The notes beneath the pieces are model-generated. The model was not told where the DNA came from, ran no database searches, and was given only the letters and a program-made list of their open reading frames with translations. A program made the translations under genes and the position numbers. 64,000 nt of DNA from Gordonia sp. 'Campus' (GTDB taxonomy: Bacteria; Actinomycetota; Actinomycetes; Mycobacteriales; Mycobacteriaceae). Below, piece by piece: positions 1 through 9,262 of this stretch (position 1 is its first letter; every line of letters begins with the position of its first letter). The DNA is taken from positions 62,001-126,000 of the forward strand of contig NZ_JAKOIW010000012.1 in NCBI RefSeq assembly GCF_022206305.1. The letters are read 5' to 3'.

Positions 1-1593
1 TTCCTCGTGGACTTCGACCTCGTTCGCAGCGGTTACACGCAGGTCGTCGTGGACGTGCGCGGAACCGGCTTCTCGCAGGGCGTCTGGGACGTCTTCCAGT
101 CGCGTGAGCAGCGCGACACCATCGAGGTCATCGACTGGGCGTCGAAGCAGCGGTGGTCCAACGGCAAGGTCGGCATGTCGGGTGTCTCGTACTCGGCGAT
201 CAACCAGATCCAGGCCGCGAACAAGAACCCCGAGGCCCTGAAGGCGATCTTCCCGGTCGAACCCGGCGGAGATCTCATCCGCGACATCGTGGCGCCCGGC
301 GGCGCGCTCGGCGTCGGCTTCCTGCCGCTGTGGCTGACGCTCGTCAACACGACGAAGATGATCCCGAATGTCGCGTCGATGCTGAACGGCACCTTCGACT
401 GGAAGTGGCTGGCCGACCGCATCTCCGATCCCTTCACGTTCTATCCGCAGCTCTTCGCCGCTCTGCTCACACCGGACATCCCGTCGGTGCCGCCGAACCT
501 GAAGGCGTTGTTGGAGAACGGTTCCGAGCCCAGGTCGTCGTGGCTCGACCATGCCGATCGGATCAGCACACCGACGATGATCTACGGCGGTTGGTTCGAC
601 CTGTTCACCAACAGTGAAGTGCGCATGTACAACAAGATCCCGCTGCCGCCGGGCCGGAAACAGCTGATCATGGGCGACGGTTACCACCTGACGATCGGTG
701 GTGGTCAGGAGGGGCGGCGCGGAACCCCACCCCGGTTGGACGTCCTGCAGAAGGCCTGGTTCGACAAGTGGCTCAAGGGAATCGACAACGGCATCGACTC
801 CTACGGTCCGGTCAACCTCAAGCAGGTCGGCGATGCGTGGATCACCGCTAAGCAGTTCCCGCGGGCGGGTATGGAGCGTCAGCGCCTGTACCTGAGTGAC
901 CGGCGCAGCGGGACCGCCGCGCACGCGGTGCGGGACGGAAGTCTGACCACGGCGGCGCCCGGGTCCCGTGCGCGCATGACCATCGCTCCCGGTCTGGCGA
1001 CCATGTGCTCGCGCGACGCGGCCCAGCAACTGGCGGGTGCGCTCGCGATCTTCCCGTTCTGCGCCGACGACGCGCGCATCTCCGAACGGGCGGCACTGAC
1101 GTTCACCACTCCCCCGCTGACGACGACGCGCAGTGTGTCGGGATACGCCAACGTCCGTTTGAACACGGTGCTCGACGCCACCGACGGATACTGGACCGCC
1201 ACCCTCAACGACGTCGCGCCCGACGGCACGTCGAAGGTGCTCACGTCCGGTCAGGTCATGGCGTCCCTGCGCGGATACGACCCGGCGGCATCGCAGTTCG
1301 CCCCCAACGGCGACGTCATCGACCCCTTCTACGACCTGACCCTGGCCTCACGCCAGCGGGTCGCGCCGGGCCGCCCGGTCAGCGTCGACATCGGCCTGCT
1401 GCCCACCGAGGCGATCATCAAACCCGGTCATCGCCTGCGGATCGACGTCTTCTCGATGAACTTCCCGCGTGGTCTCCCGCTGCGTCCGCTGCTCAACGAG
1501 TCGGGTCTGCGGCCCCAGCACATCCAGCTCGATCCGAACCGGCCGAGCTTCGTGAACCTCCCGCTGTCGACGCCGGTCGGTGCGACCCGGTAG
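1..1593 (+). CDS. CocE/NonD family serine hydrolase (5' truncated)
   Basis: C-terminal about 530 residues of an alpha/beta hydrolase of the cocaine esterase / X-Pro dipeptidyl-peptidase class; the frame is already open at base 1, so the N-terminus lies outside the window. The oxyanion-side segment DVRGTGFSQG, the nucleophile region GMSGVSYSA, the acid region YGGWFDLF and the histidine region GDGYHL occur in the family order. After them comes a beta-rich C-terminal jelly-roll domain (PepX_C type) ending in a segment like GHRLRIDVFS. Such enzymes hydrolyse esters or amides and are often exported, but no signal peptide can be judged here. It ends 8 bases from the convergent transporter gene. Substrate unknown. 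Confidence 0.88.
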   Translation, partial: FLVDFDLVRSGYTQVVVDVRGTGFSQGVWDVFQSREQRDTIEVIDWASKQRWSNGKVGMSGVSYSAINQIQAANKNPEALKAIFPVEPGGDLIRDIVAPGGALGVGFLPLWLTLVNTTKMIPNVASMLNGTFDWKWLADRISDPFTFYPQLFAALLTPDIPSVPPNLKALLENGSEPRSSWLDHADRISTPTMIYGGWFDLFTNSEVRMYNKIPLPPGRKQLIMGDGYHLTIGGGQEGRRGTPPRLDVLQKAWFDKWLKGIDNGIDSYGPVNLKQVGDAWITAKQFPRAGMERQRLYLSDRRSGTAAHAVRDGSLTTAAPGSRARMTIAPGLATMCSRDAAQQLAGALAIFPFCADDARISERAALTFTTPPLTTTRSVSGYANVRLNTVLDATDGYWTATLNDVAPDGTSKVLTSGQVMASLRGYDPAASQFAPNGDVIDPFYDLTLASRQRVAPGRPVSVDIGLLPTEAIIKPGHRLRIDVFSMNFPRGLPLRPLLNESGLRPQHIQLDPNRPSFVNLPLSTPVGATR

Positions 1594-1601
1594 CAGGGAG
1601 T

Positions 1602-2609
1602 TCAGCCGGCCGAGCCCGCCGCCTCGACGGCGTCGGCCTCGCGCCCGTAGCGGGTGGCCAGCCACGAGCAGATCATGAGCTGGATCTGGTGGAAGATCAT
1701 CAGCGGTAGGACGATGAGTCCGACGCTGCTCCCCGCGAACAGGACGGTCGCCATCGGCAGACCGGTGGCCAGGCTCTTCTTGGTGCCGCAGAACTGGATC
1801 GCGATGGTGTCAGCACGATCGAAACCGAGCCGGCGCGGCACCCACCGGGTGATCGCCAGCATGACGATGACGAACAGCAGCGAGATCACGGTCACGGCGA
1901 TGACCTGCCACACGCCAACCGTCGACCAGATGCCCTGGGCGACGCCCTCGCTGAACGCCACGTAGACGACGAGGACGATGGCGCCGCGGTCGGCGAGCTT
2001 GGTGATCTTGGCGTGCCGGGTGAAGAACGGGCCGACCCATCTGCGGGCGAGCTGACCGATGAGGAACGGCACCAGGATCTGGGCGATGATCTTGAGCACC
2101 GACGCGGCGTCGATGCTGATGTCGCCGCTGGTGCTCATCAGCGCCACCACGAGCAGCGGGGTCAGAAAGACGCCGAGGATGTTCGACGTCGACGCGCTGA
2201 CGATGGCGCCGGCGATGTTGCCCCGGGCCATCGAGGTGAACGCGATGGACGACTGCACCGTCGAAGGGACGAGGCAGAGGAAGAGGAGCCCGGCGTAGAG
2301 GTCCTCACCGATGAGCGGCTCGACGACCGGCTTGAGCGCCAGGCCGATGAGTGGGAACGCCACGAAGGTGAACGCGAGGATCGTCAGGTGCAGCCGCCAG
2401 TGCTTCAGTCCCTCGAGTGCCTCGCGGGGATGCAGTCGCGTGCCGTACAGGAAGAACAGGGCGGCGATCGCGGCGACCACGACCCAGTCGAGTGCCTCCG
2501 CGGCGGTACCGCGAACGGGGAGGAACGCGGCCACGACGACGGCGACGATGATCGCGAGGATGAAGCCGTCGACCGGCGAACGGTCCAGGAGATTCTTGAG
2601 AGTGCGCAT
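1602..2609 (-). CDS. Bile acid:sodium symporter-like transporter (SBF/BASS family)
   Basis: A 335-residue integral membrane protein with about nine or ten hydrophobic segments from residue 15 onward. It shows the SBF-like pattern: LVPSTVQSSIAFTS midway and a C-terminal FCGTKKSLATGLPM segment. The family uses Na+ to move organic anions. An open frame extends upstream, but the methionine at 2609 begins a sensible N-terminus (MRTLKNLLDRSPVDG) and the upstream part is low-complexity frame shadow. It follows the SdpI-family gene on the same strand after 55 bases and may share its transcript. The Cys-rich tail of that neighbour prompts thoughts of metal or metalloid handling, but nothing in this protein proves it. 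Confidence 0.85.
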   Translation of the reverse strand: MRTLKNLLDRSPVDGFILAIIVAVVVAAFLPVRGTAAEALDWVVVAAIAALFFLYGTRLHPREALEGLKHWRLHLTILAFTFVAFPLIGLALKPVVEPLIGEDLYAGLLFLCLVPSTVQSSIAFTSMARGNIAGAIVSASTSNILGVFLTPLLVVALMSTSGDISIDAASVLKIIAQILVPFLIGQLARRWVGPFFTRHAKITKLADRGAIVLVVYVAFSEGVAQGIWSTVGVWQVIAVTVISLLFVIVMLAITRWVPRRLGFDRADTIAIQFCGTKKSLATGLPMATVLFAGSSVGLIVLPLMIFHQIQLMICSWLATRYGREADAVEAAGSAG

Positions 2610-2664
2610 GGGTGTGCCCTCGAAAGGTGGTGGGGGTGAGACGCGTGGGGTGAGACCGAAGAGC

Positions 2665-3177
2665 TCAGGCCTGCGCGGTGTCGCCTGCGCAGACTCCGCG
2701 CAGCGAGCACGCACCGCAGCTGCTGGTACCGCAGTCGGCGGCGGGATCCGACGTCCCCTGGTCGGCGGGCCCGTGGTCGTGGGCATCACCGCCCGAGCAG
2801 CAGGAGCAGCCTTCGTCGTCGGCCGGGACGGTGGCGGCGGCACGTACGGCGATACCGCTGACCAGCCCGATCACCACGAGCGCCACGACGAGCGCGACCA
2901 AACCGAATGCCAGTGCCCACCCGGTCGATACCGCGAGGGTGGCGATGCCGCCGAGCACGAGGATGGCGCTCGCACCGAGCGTGCCCGGTGCCGCGACCCG
3001 GTTGGCGACCCGGAACGCCTCGTCGGAGCGCATCGTCTCGCCGGAGCGGACACCCGCCCAGCGGTTGCGCGGCAGTGTGCCGCGAAGGCCCCGGATTCCT
3101 ACCACGACCCAGAGTCCGGCCAGCACGAAGAGCAAGACGGCGACGGCGACGGGCAGGGCGTTCACGACCCACAGCAT
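2665..3177 (-). CDS. SdpI-family membrane protein with Cys-rich tail
   Basis: 170 residues. Three hydrophobic segments surround the SdpI-type motif [18 protein letters not shown], in which Bacillus SdpI-like immunity proteins carry a conserved R-x-P/R-x-T region. After about residue 130 the protein becomes hydrophilic and cysteine-rich: [15 protein letters not shown], then [17 protein letters not shown]. That gives about eight Cys with nearby His and Asp, like a metal-binding tail. The methionine at 3177 is chosen because upstream codons are an Arg-rich shadow. It is read away from leuS and 55 bases ahead of the SBF-like transporter. Molecular role unknown. Confidence 0.72.
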   Translation of the reverse strand: MLWVVNALPVAVAVLLFVLAGLWVVVGIRGLRGTLPRNRWAGVRSGETMRSDEAFRVANRVAAPGTLGASAILVLGGIATLAVSTGWALAFGLVALVVALVVIGLVSGIAVRAAATVPADDEGCSCCSGGDAHDHGPADQGTSDPAADCGTSSCGACSLRGVCAGDTAQA

Positions 3178-3272
3178 ACGACCGTGCGTCGTACGGACCG
3201 AATCGGAGCGTCGGCGACGGCTCCGGACGTGGCGCCGAGCGACCGGATTCACAGCCGGTCCGGCGCAGGATT

Positions 3273-3278
3273 TACCCT
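3273..3278 (+). promoter_or_regulatory. Putative -10 box of leaderless leuS
   Basis: TACCCT ends six bases before the GTG of leuS, and no purine-rich ribosome binding site precedes that GTG. This is the spacing expected when transcription starts at the initiation codon. Confidence 0.5.
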
Positions 3279-3284
3279 GGTCGC

Positions 3285-6191
3285 GTGACTTCAGCTGAGA
3301 CCAAGGGCAGCGGCTCGGCCGGGACGACCGGAACCGGCACCGCCGACACCACCGCGCATCGATACACCGCAGCGGTCGCCGGTGACATCGAGCAGCGCTG
3401 GCAGCAGACCTGGTCCGACGAGCACGCCTACGAGGCGCCCAATCCGGTCGGACCGCTCGCCGGTGACCTGTCTGCCTTCGGCGGCGGCGGTGCCGACGCC
3501 GCGGACAAGCTCTTCGTGCAGGACATGTTCCCCTACCCGTCGGGAGCCGGACTGCACGTCGGGCACCCGCTCGGCTTCATCGCCAGCGACGTCTTCGCGC
3601 GCTACCAGCGCATGACCGGCAAGAACGTGCTGCACACAATGGGCTTCGACTCCTTCGGCCTGCCCGCCGAGCAGTACGCGGTGCAGACCGGCACGCATCC
3701 CCGCACCACCACCGAGCAGAACATCGAGCGCTACCTCGGCCAGATCCGCCGCCTGGGTCTCGGCCACGACGAACGACGCCGCGTGGCGACCACCGATGTC
3801 GAGTTCTACCGATGGACCCAGTGGATCTTCCTGCAGATCTACAACGCCTGGTACGACGCCGATCAGGGCAAGGCGCGACGCATCTCCGAGTTGGTCGACG
3901 AATTCACCTCGGGCGCACGGCCGTTGACGGGCACGTTCGAGGGCCGCGCGTGGGCCGACCTCTCCCCCGCCGAGCGGACCGAGGTCATCGACGACCACCG
4001 CCTGGTCTACCTGAGCGACTCGCTGGTCAACTGGTGCCCGGGCCTGGGCACCGTGCTGGCCAACGAGGAGGTAACCGCCGACGGTCGCAGTGATCGCGGC
4101 AACTTCCCGGTCTTCCGAAAGCACCTGCGTCAGTGGATGATGCGAATCACCGCGTACTCCGACCGGTTGCTCGACGACCTCGACCTGCTGGACTGGCCGG
4201 ACAAGGTCAAGACCATGCAGCGCAACTGGATCGGGCGTTCGCGCGGTGCCCAGGTGCGCTTCGACGTGCCGGGTGTCGGTGAGATCGAGGTCTTCACCAC
4301 CCGTCCCGACACCCTGTTCGGCGCCACCTACATGGTGCTGGCCCCCGAGCATCCCCTCGTCGGCGAATTGACGACCGCCGCATGGCCGGACGGAACCGAC
4401 GAGCGCTGGACGCGCGGCGGTGCGGATCCCGCGGCAGCGGTGGCGGAGTATCGAGCCTCGATCGCCGCGAAGTCCGATCTCGAACGCCAGGAGAACAAGG
4501 AGAAGACCGGCGTCTTCACCGGCAGCTTCGCGGTCAATCCGGTGAACGGCGAACAAGTTCCGGTGTTCATCGCCGATTACGTCCTGATGGGTTACGGCAC
4601 CGGCGCGATCATGGCGGTCCCGGCCCACGACGCCCGAGATCACGAGTTCGCGACCGTCTTCGGTCTGCCGATCCGCGAGGTGATCGGGTCCGACACCGAC
4701 GTGCAGACGGAGGCCTATGCGGGCGACGGCCGGTTGGTCAACTCCGGCTTCCTCGACGGCATGGACGTCGAGACCGCGAAGGCGGCCATCGTCGAGCGCC
4801 TGGAATCCGACGGTGCGGGTACCGGGAAGATCCAGTACAAGCTGCGCGACTGGCTGTTCGCCCGGCAACGTTACTGGGGTGAGCCGTTCCCCATCGTGTA
4901 CGACGCCGATGGTCAGCCGCATGCGCTGCCGGAATCGATGCTGCCGGTAGAACTCCCGGAGGTCGACGACTACGCACCGGTGTCCTTCGATCCGGATGAC
5001 GCCGACAGTGAGCCCTCTCCCCCGCTGGCCAAGGCCACCGACTGGATGACCGTCGAACTGGATCTCGGCGACGGTGTCCAGACCTACACGCGTGACGCCA
5101 ACGTCATGCCCCAGTGGGCGGGCAGCTCGTGGTATCAGCTCCGTTACATCGATCCCACCAACTCGGACACGTTGTGCGCCAAGGAGAACGAGGCGTACTG
5201 GATGGGCCCTCGTCCGGCGCTGCACGGCGAGAACGACCCGGGTGGGCTGGACCTGTACATCGGCGGCGTCGAACATGCGGTGCTGCATCTGCTGTACTCG
5301 CGGTTCTGGCACAAGGTGCTGTTCGACCTGGGTTACGTCACCAGCCGGGAGCCCTACCGAAAGCTGTTCAACCAGGGCATGATCCAGGCGTACGCCTACA
5401 CCGATTCCCGTGGCATCTACGTGCCGGCCGAAGAGGTCACCGAGGAGAACGGACAGTTCTTCTACAACGGTCAGCCGGTGCGCCAGGAGTACGGCAAGAT
5501 GGGCAAGTCGCTGAAGAACTCGGTGGCGCCCGACGACATCTGCCGGGACTACGGCGCCGACACCCTGCGTGTCTACGAGATGTTCATGGGGCCGCTGGAC
5601 CAGTCGCGCCCGTGGGCGACCAAGGACGTCGTCGGCTCACAGCGCTTCCTGCAACGCATCTGGCGACTCGTCGTCGACGAGGAGTCCGGCGCGGTGCGCG
5701 TCGCCGACACCGAACTCGACGACGACACGAAACGCTTGCTGCACAAGACGATCGCCGGTGTCCGCGACGACTACGACGCGCTGCGGAACAACACGGCGGT
5801 CGCCAAGCTGACGGTGCTGACCAACCACCTGACCAAGAACTTCGAGAAGACCGGCGCCCCACGCGAAGCCGTCGAATCACTGGTGATCATGCTGGCGCCG
5901 CTGGCGCCGCACATCGCCGAGGAGCTGTGGCATCGCCTGGGTCGAGGTGGTCTGGTCGTGCACGGTCCCTTCCCCACCCCCGATCCGAAGTGGCTCGTCG
6001 AGGACACCGTCGAGATCCCCGTTCAGGTCAAGGGCAAGGTCCGCAGCCGGATCACGGTGGCCGCCGACGCCGACGAGGACACACTCCGTGCCACCGCGCT
6101 CGCCGACGAGAAGATCGCCGCGATCCTCGACGGTGCCGAGCCGCGCAAGGTCATCGTGGTGCCCGGCCGGATGGTGAACATCGTTCCGTAG
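3285..6191 (+). CDS. leuS: Leucyl-tRNA synthetase
   Basis: A 968-residue class I aminoacyl-tRNA synthetase that charges tRNA-Leu in the cytoplasm. The HIGH-like signature is HVGH at residues 91-94 and the KMSKS loop is KMGKS at 738-742. Between them are the CP1 editing domain and the [11 protein letters not shown] segment; the anticodon-binding domain and a C-terminal domain ending MVNIVP follow. Length fits actinobacterial LeuRS. The frame is open far upstream, but translation most likely begins at GTG 3285 because a -10 element lies six bases before it and homologous sequence starts just after. The first 25 residues are a Gly/Thr-rich extension. It ends 3 bases from the convergent TfoX-like gene. 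Confidence 0.97.
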   Translation: MTSAETKGSGSAGTTGTGTADTTAHRYTAAVAGDIEQRWQQTWSDEHAYEAPNPVGPLAGDLSAFGGGGADAADKLFVQDMFPYPSGAGLHVGHPLGFIASDVFARYQRMTGKNVLHTMGFDSFGLPAEQYAVQTGTHPRTTTEQNIERYLGQIRRLGLGHDERRRVATTDVEFYRWTQWIFLQIYNAWYDADQGKARRISELVDEFTSGARPLTGTFEGRAWADLSPAERTEVIDDHRLVYLSDSLVNWCPGLGTVLANEEVTADGRSDRGNFPVFRKHLRQWMMRITAYSDRLLDDLDLLDWPDKVKTMQRNWIGRSRGAQVRFDVPGVGEIEVFTTRPDTLFGATYMVLAPEHPLVGELTTAAWPDGTDERWTRGGADPAAAVAEYRASIAAKSDLERQENKEKTGVFTGSFAVNPVNGEQVPVFIADYVLMGYGTGAIMAVPAHDARDHEFATVFGLPIREVIGSDTDVQTEAYAGDGRLVNSGFLDGMDVETAKAAIVERLESDGAGTGKIQYKLRDWLFARQRYWGEPFPIVYDADGQPHALPESMLPVELPEVDDYAPVSFDPDDADSEPSPPLAKATDWMTVELDLGDGVQTYTRDANVMPQWAGSSWYQLRYIDPTNSDTLCAKENEAYWMGPRPALHGENDPGGLDLYIGGVEHAVLHLLYSRFWHKVLFDLGYVTSREPYRKLFNQGMIQAYAYTDSRGIYVPAEEVTEENGQFFYNGQPVRQEYGKMGKSLKNSVAPDDICRDYGADTLRVYEMFMGPLDQSRPWATKDVVGSQRFLQRIWRLVVDEESGAVRVADTELDDDTKRLLHKTIAGVRDDYDALRNNTAVAKLTVLTNHLTKNFEKTGAPREAVESLVIMLAPLAPHIAEELWHRLGRGGLVVHGPFPTPDPKWLVEDTVEIPVQVKGKVRSRITVAADADEDTLRATALADEKIAAILDGAEPRKVIVVPGRMVNIVP

Positions 6192-6194
6192 GGA

Positions 6195-6527
6195 CTACTT
6201 CGGCGGCAGCTTTCGTGCGGAGTCGGCGCCGATCGCGACCCAGCGGGAGAGTTGCCGGTCCGTGGTGACCCCTTCGTCGGCGACGCGCAACCAACCGCGC
6301 GTCTCCCGGCCGGACATGACCATGGGCGAGGTGTGCGCGTACTCCAGCAGGCTGTCGGTCTCCTCCGGCGGGACGCGCACCAGGATGCCGCCCTTGCCGC
6401 TGGCGGCGACGGCCATGTTGCCGTGGATCAGGAACGCCAGCCCACCGAACATCGACTTCTCGTCGACACCGCATTCCGTCGCCATCAGTGCGCGGATGCG
6501 GTAGGCGAGTTCCTCGTCGTAGGCCAC
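6195..6527 (-). CDS. TfoX N-terminal-domain family protein
   Basis: 110 residues. The opening MAYDEELAYRIRALM, the central KSMFGGLAFLIHGNM and the downstream GILVRVPPEE match the small TfoX/Sxy N-terminal domain. Actinobacterial stand-alone copies are not linked to competence, and their function is unknown. It overlaps nothing and is convergent with leuS. Confidence 0.8.
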   Translation of the reverse strand: MAYDEELAYRIRALMATECGVDEKSMFGGLAFLIHGNMAVAASGKGGILVRVPPEETDSLLEYAHTSPMVMSGRETRGWLRVADEGVTTDRQLSRWVAIGADSARKLPPK

Positions 6528-6587
6528 CGGTCCAGGCTATTCGTCGTCGGAACCGGCGAGGGACTTGGCAACGAACTTACCGGGCAG

Positions 6588-6593
6588 TAAGGT
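6588..6593 (+). promoter_or_regulatory. Putative -10 box of leaderless acyl-CoA dehydrogenase
   Basis: TAAGGT followed by exactly six bases and then the ATG at 6600; no Shine-Dalgarno sequence is visible. Same geometry as at leuS, the SpoIIM-like gene, the TetR at 25068 and the XRE regulator at 58019. Confidence 0.5.
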
Positions 6594-6599
6594 AACGAC

Positions 6600-7796
6600 A
6601 TGGCGATCAACCTGGAGCTCCCGAAGAAGTTCGATTCGACGGTCGAGCGCACCCACATGGCTGCCGAGCATCTCTTCCGGCCCATCTCGCGCAAGTACGA
6701 CAAGGCCGAGCACGAGTACCCGGTTGAGCTCGATGAGCTGGCCAAACTCGCCAAGAAGGGCCGAGGCTCGGAGAAGTCCGCCGACTCCGAGACCGCATCG
6801 GAGAACGACGCGCCGTCGGTGAACGGCGCCAACATGCGCGGGCTCCTCTCCGCTCTCGAGATGAGCTGGGGCGACGTCGGCCTGCTCCTGTCGATCCCCG
6901 GCCAGGGTCTCGGCAACGCGGCGATCGCCGCGGTGGCCACTCCCGAGCAACTCGAACGGTTCGGTGACGTCTGGGCGGCGATGGCCATCACCGAGCCCAG
7001 CTTCGGCTCCGACTCGGCGGCGGTGACCACGACGGCCACCCTCGACGGCGACGACTACATCCTGAACGGCGAGAAGATCTTCGTGACCGCCGGTTCGCGG
7101 GCCGACCACGTGGTCGTCTGGGCCACCATCGACAAGACCGTCGGACGTGCGGCGATCAAGAGTTTCGTCGTGCCGATGACGACCGACGGGGTCACGGTCG
7201 CGCGTCTCGAGCACAAGCTCGGTATCAAGGCCTCCGACACCGCAGTCGTTCGGTTCGAGAATGCGCGCGTGCCCGCCGAGAACCTGCTCGGCTCCCCCGA
7301 GATCGACACCAAGAAGGCGTTCGGCGGGGTCATGCAGACCTTCGACAACACCCGGCCGGTGGTCGCGGCGATGGCCATCGGTCTGGGCCGAGCCGCGCTC
7401 GAGGAACTGCGCCGGATGCTGGAGGACGCGGGTCACGAGATCGACTACGACAGCCCGGCCGCGGGTCAGCACGCCACCGTCGCCGAGTACATCAGGCTCG
7501 AATCGGATTGGGAGGCATCGTGGTTGCACACGGTGCGCGCGGCGTGGATGGCCGACAACAAGCAACCGAACTCCGCCGAGGCCTCGATGTCCAAGGCCAA
7601 GGCCGGCCGGACCGTCACCGAGATCACCAACAAGGCGGTAGAAATCGGTGCGACAGCGGGCTTTTCGGAGACCTCGCTGTTGGAGAAGTGGGCGCGGGAC
7701 TCCAAGATCCTCGACATCTTCGAAGGAACGCAACAGATCCAGCAGCTGATCATCGCTCGACGGGTGCTGGGCAAGAGCTCTGCAGATTTGAAGTAG
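6600..7796 (+). CDS. Acyl-CoA dehydrogenase (FadE type)
   Basis: 398 residues, the normal length for a soluble FAD acyl-CoA dehydrogenase catalysing alpha,beta-desaturation of acyl-CoA. Visible marks are the FAD/substrate segment MAITEPSFGSDSAAV, the LNGEKIFVTAG strand, and the C-terminal DIFEGTQQIQQLIIARR in which Glu is the usual catalytic base. Residues 55-70 are a Lys/Ser/Glu-rich loop. Start at ATG 6600 is supported by the -10 element above. Substrate chain length and electron acceptor cannot be read from sequence. Confidence 0.93.
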   Translation: MAINLELPKKFDSTVERTHMAAEHLFRPISRKYDKAEHEYPVELDELAKLAKKGRGSEKSADSETASENDAPSVNGANMRGLLSALEMSWGDVGLLLSIPGQGLGNAAIAAVATPEQLERFGDVWAAMAITEPSFGSDSAAVTTTATLDGDDYILNGEKIFVTAGSRADHVVVWATIDKTVGRAAIKSFVVPMTTDGVTVARLEHKLGIKASDTAVVRFENARVPAENLLGSPEIDTKKAFGGVMQTFDNTRPVVAAMAIGLGRAALEELRRMLEDAGHEIDYDSPAAGQHATVAEYIRLESDWEASWLHTVRAAWMADNKQPNSAEASMSKAKAGRTVTEITNKAVEIGATAGFSETSLLEKWARDSKILDIFEGTQQIQQLIIARRVLGKSSADLK

Positions 7797-7926
7797 CAGT
7801 CCGCGATTCGCGAAACCTAATGCGGTAACACGGCACATCTCGAACCGTCGAGTGTGACGATGGGGGAGGAAGAGGGCCGAGGCACGCGCCCTGACCGAAC
7901 ACTCCATCCATCGGAGGTGGTGTGGC

Positions 7927-9174
7927 ATGACCGCACCCGACGACATCGCTGTCGACCCGTCACTGATCGACCTGTACAAGGACCTGCACCGCAACCCAGA
8001 GCTCGGCTTCCACGAAGACAGAACGGCGTCGATCGTGGTGGACCGTCTCCGATCCGCGGGCTTCGACGTCACCACCGGGGTGGGGAAGACCGGCGTCGTC
8101 GGTGTCCTCCGAAACGGGGAAGGGCCGACTGTCCTGTCCCGGGCCGACATGGATGCGTTACCCGTCCGGGAGGACACCGGACTCGACTACGCCAGCACGG
8201 TCACGGCCACCGACGACGACGGCAAGTCGGTTCCGGTCGCCCATGCGTGCGGGCACGATCTGCACACCACGTGCCTTCTGGGTGCAGCGGCTGTACTGGC
8301 CGCGGACACCTCGGCGTGGTCCGGCACCCTCATCGTCGTGTTCCAACCCGCCGAAGAGCTGGGAGCCGGAGCGCAGGCGATGGTCGACGACGGCCTGTGG
8401 GAACGCTTTCCGACACCGGACGTCGTTCTCGGACAGCATGTGTCACCGCTCCCGGCGGGCAAGATCGCCGGCCACCCCGGCGCGTCGTATGCAGGGTCGG
8501 ATTCGTTGCGGATACGTCTGGTGGGGCGAGGCGCCCACGGTTCGATGCCGGAGGCCTCCGTCGATCCGATCGTACTGGCGGCCTCGACGGTACTGCGATT
8601 GCAGACCGTGATCTCGCGCGAGATCCCGAGCACGGCCACGGCGGTGCTGACCGTGGGGTCGATCCACGCGGGGGATGCCGCGAACGTCATCCCCGGTGAG
8701 GCCGAGCTGCAACTCAACATCCGCAGCTATGACGAGGCTGTTCGGCACCGGATCCTCGACAGTGTCGAGCGCATCGTACGTGGCGAGGCCGCCGCGTCGG
8801 GGGCACCGGGTGAGCCGACGATCACCGAGATCGAACGCTTTCCGGTGGTCACCAACGACTCCACAGCGCTCGCCAAGACCCTCGGTGCGTTCGCGGACTG
8901 GCTGGGGCCGCACAACATCCTCGATCCGGGCGCGGGCGCGGGCAGCGAGGACGTCGGCATTCTCGCGACGAGTTGTGCAGCGCCGCTGTCGTACTGGTTG
9001 CTGGGGGGCGCGGACCCGACCCTGTTCACCACCGGGGACATGACGGACCCCGCCCTGCTGAAGGTGCCGTCGAATCACAGTCCCCACTACGCGCCGGTGA
9101 TCGACCCGACGCTGGCGATCGGGGTGCGCGCCCAGGTTGTCGCCGCACAGACCTGGCTGGGTCCGGCCGCCTGA
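7927..9174 (+). CDS. M20-family amidohydrolase (N-acyl amino acid / hippurate hydrolase type)
   Basis: 415 residues. The M20D metal-binding pattern is complete: HACGHDLHTT, FQPAEELGAG, LGQHV, and C-terminal NHSPHYAP, surrounding a lid/dimerisation domain with GRGAHGSMP. The family cleaves N-acyl amino acids or related amides with two metal ions in the cytosol. The gene starts 130 bases after the acyl-CoA dehydrogenase, with GGAGG about six bases before ATG 7927. It is probably a separate unit. Substrate unknown. Confidence 0.92.
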   Translation: MTAPDDIAVDPSLIDLYKDLHRNPELGFHEDRTASIVVDRLRSAGFDVTTGVGKTGVVGVLRNGEGPTVLSRADMDALPVREDTGLDYASTVTATDDDGKSVPVAHACGHDLHTTCLLGAAAVLAADTSAWSGTLIVVFQPAEELGAGAQAMVDDGLWERFPTPDVVLGQHVSPLPAGKIAGHPGASYAGSDSLRIRLVGRGAHGSMPEASVDPIVLAASTVLRLQTVISREIPSTATAVLTVGSIHAGDAANVIPGEAELQLNIRSYDEAVRHRILDSVERIVRGEAAASGAPGEPTITEIERFPVVTNDSTALAKTLGAFADWLGPHNILDPGAGAGSEDVGILATSCAAPLSYWLLGGADPTLFTTGDMTDPALLKVPSNHSPHYAPVIDPTLAIGVRAQVVAAQTWLGPAA

Positions 9175-9230
9175 CAGGTCGCGGTGCCGGAGACCTCACA
9201 CCCGGTACCTCACACCCCGGGTACCTCCCT

Positions 9231-9262
9231 CCCCGAAGTCCTCACACCCCGAAGTCCTCACA
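9231..9262. repeat. 16-bp perfect tandem duplication
   Basis: CCCCGAAGTCCTCACA occurs twice head to tail. The second copy covers the stop codon of the lipase gene. Related but imperfect CCTCACACCCC units continue leftward to about 9190. Confidence 0.85.

Noticed and set aside
2907-3284. Longer N-terminus for leucyl-tRNA synthetase
   Set aside because: The extension is Arg/Pro-rich antisense to the SdpI gene; GTG 3285 has a leaderless signal.
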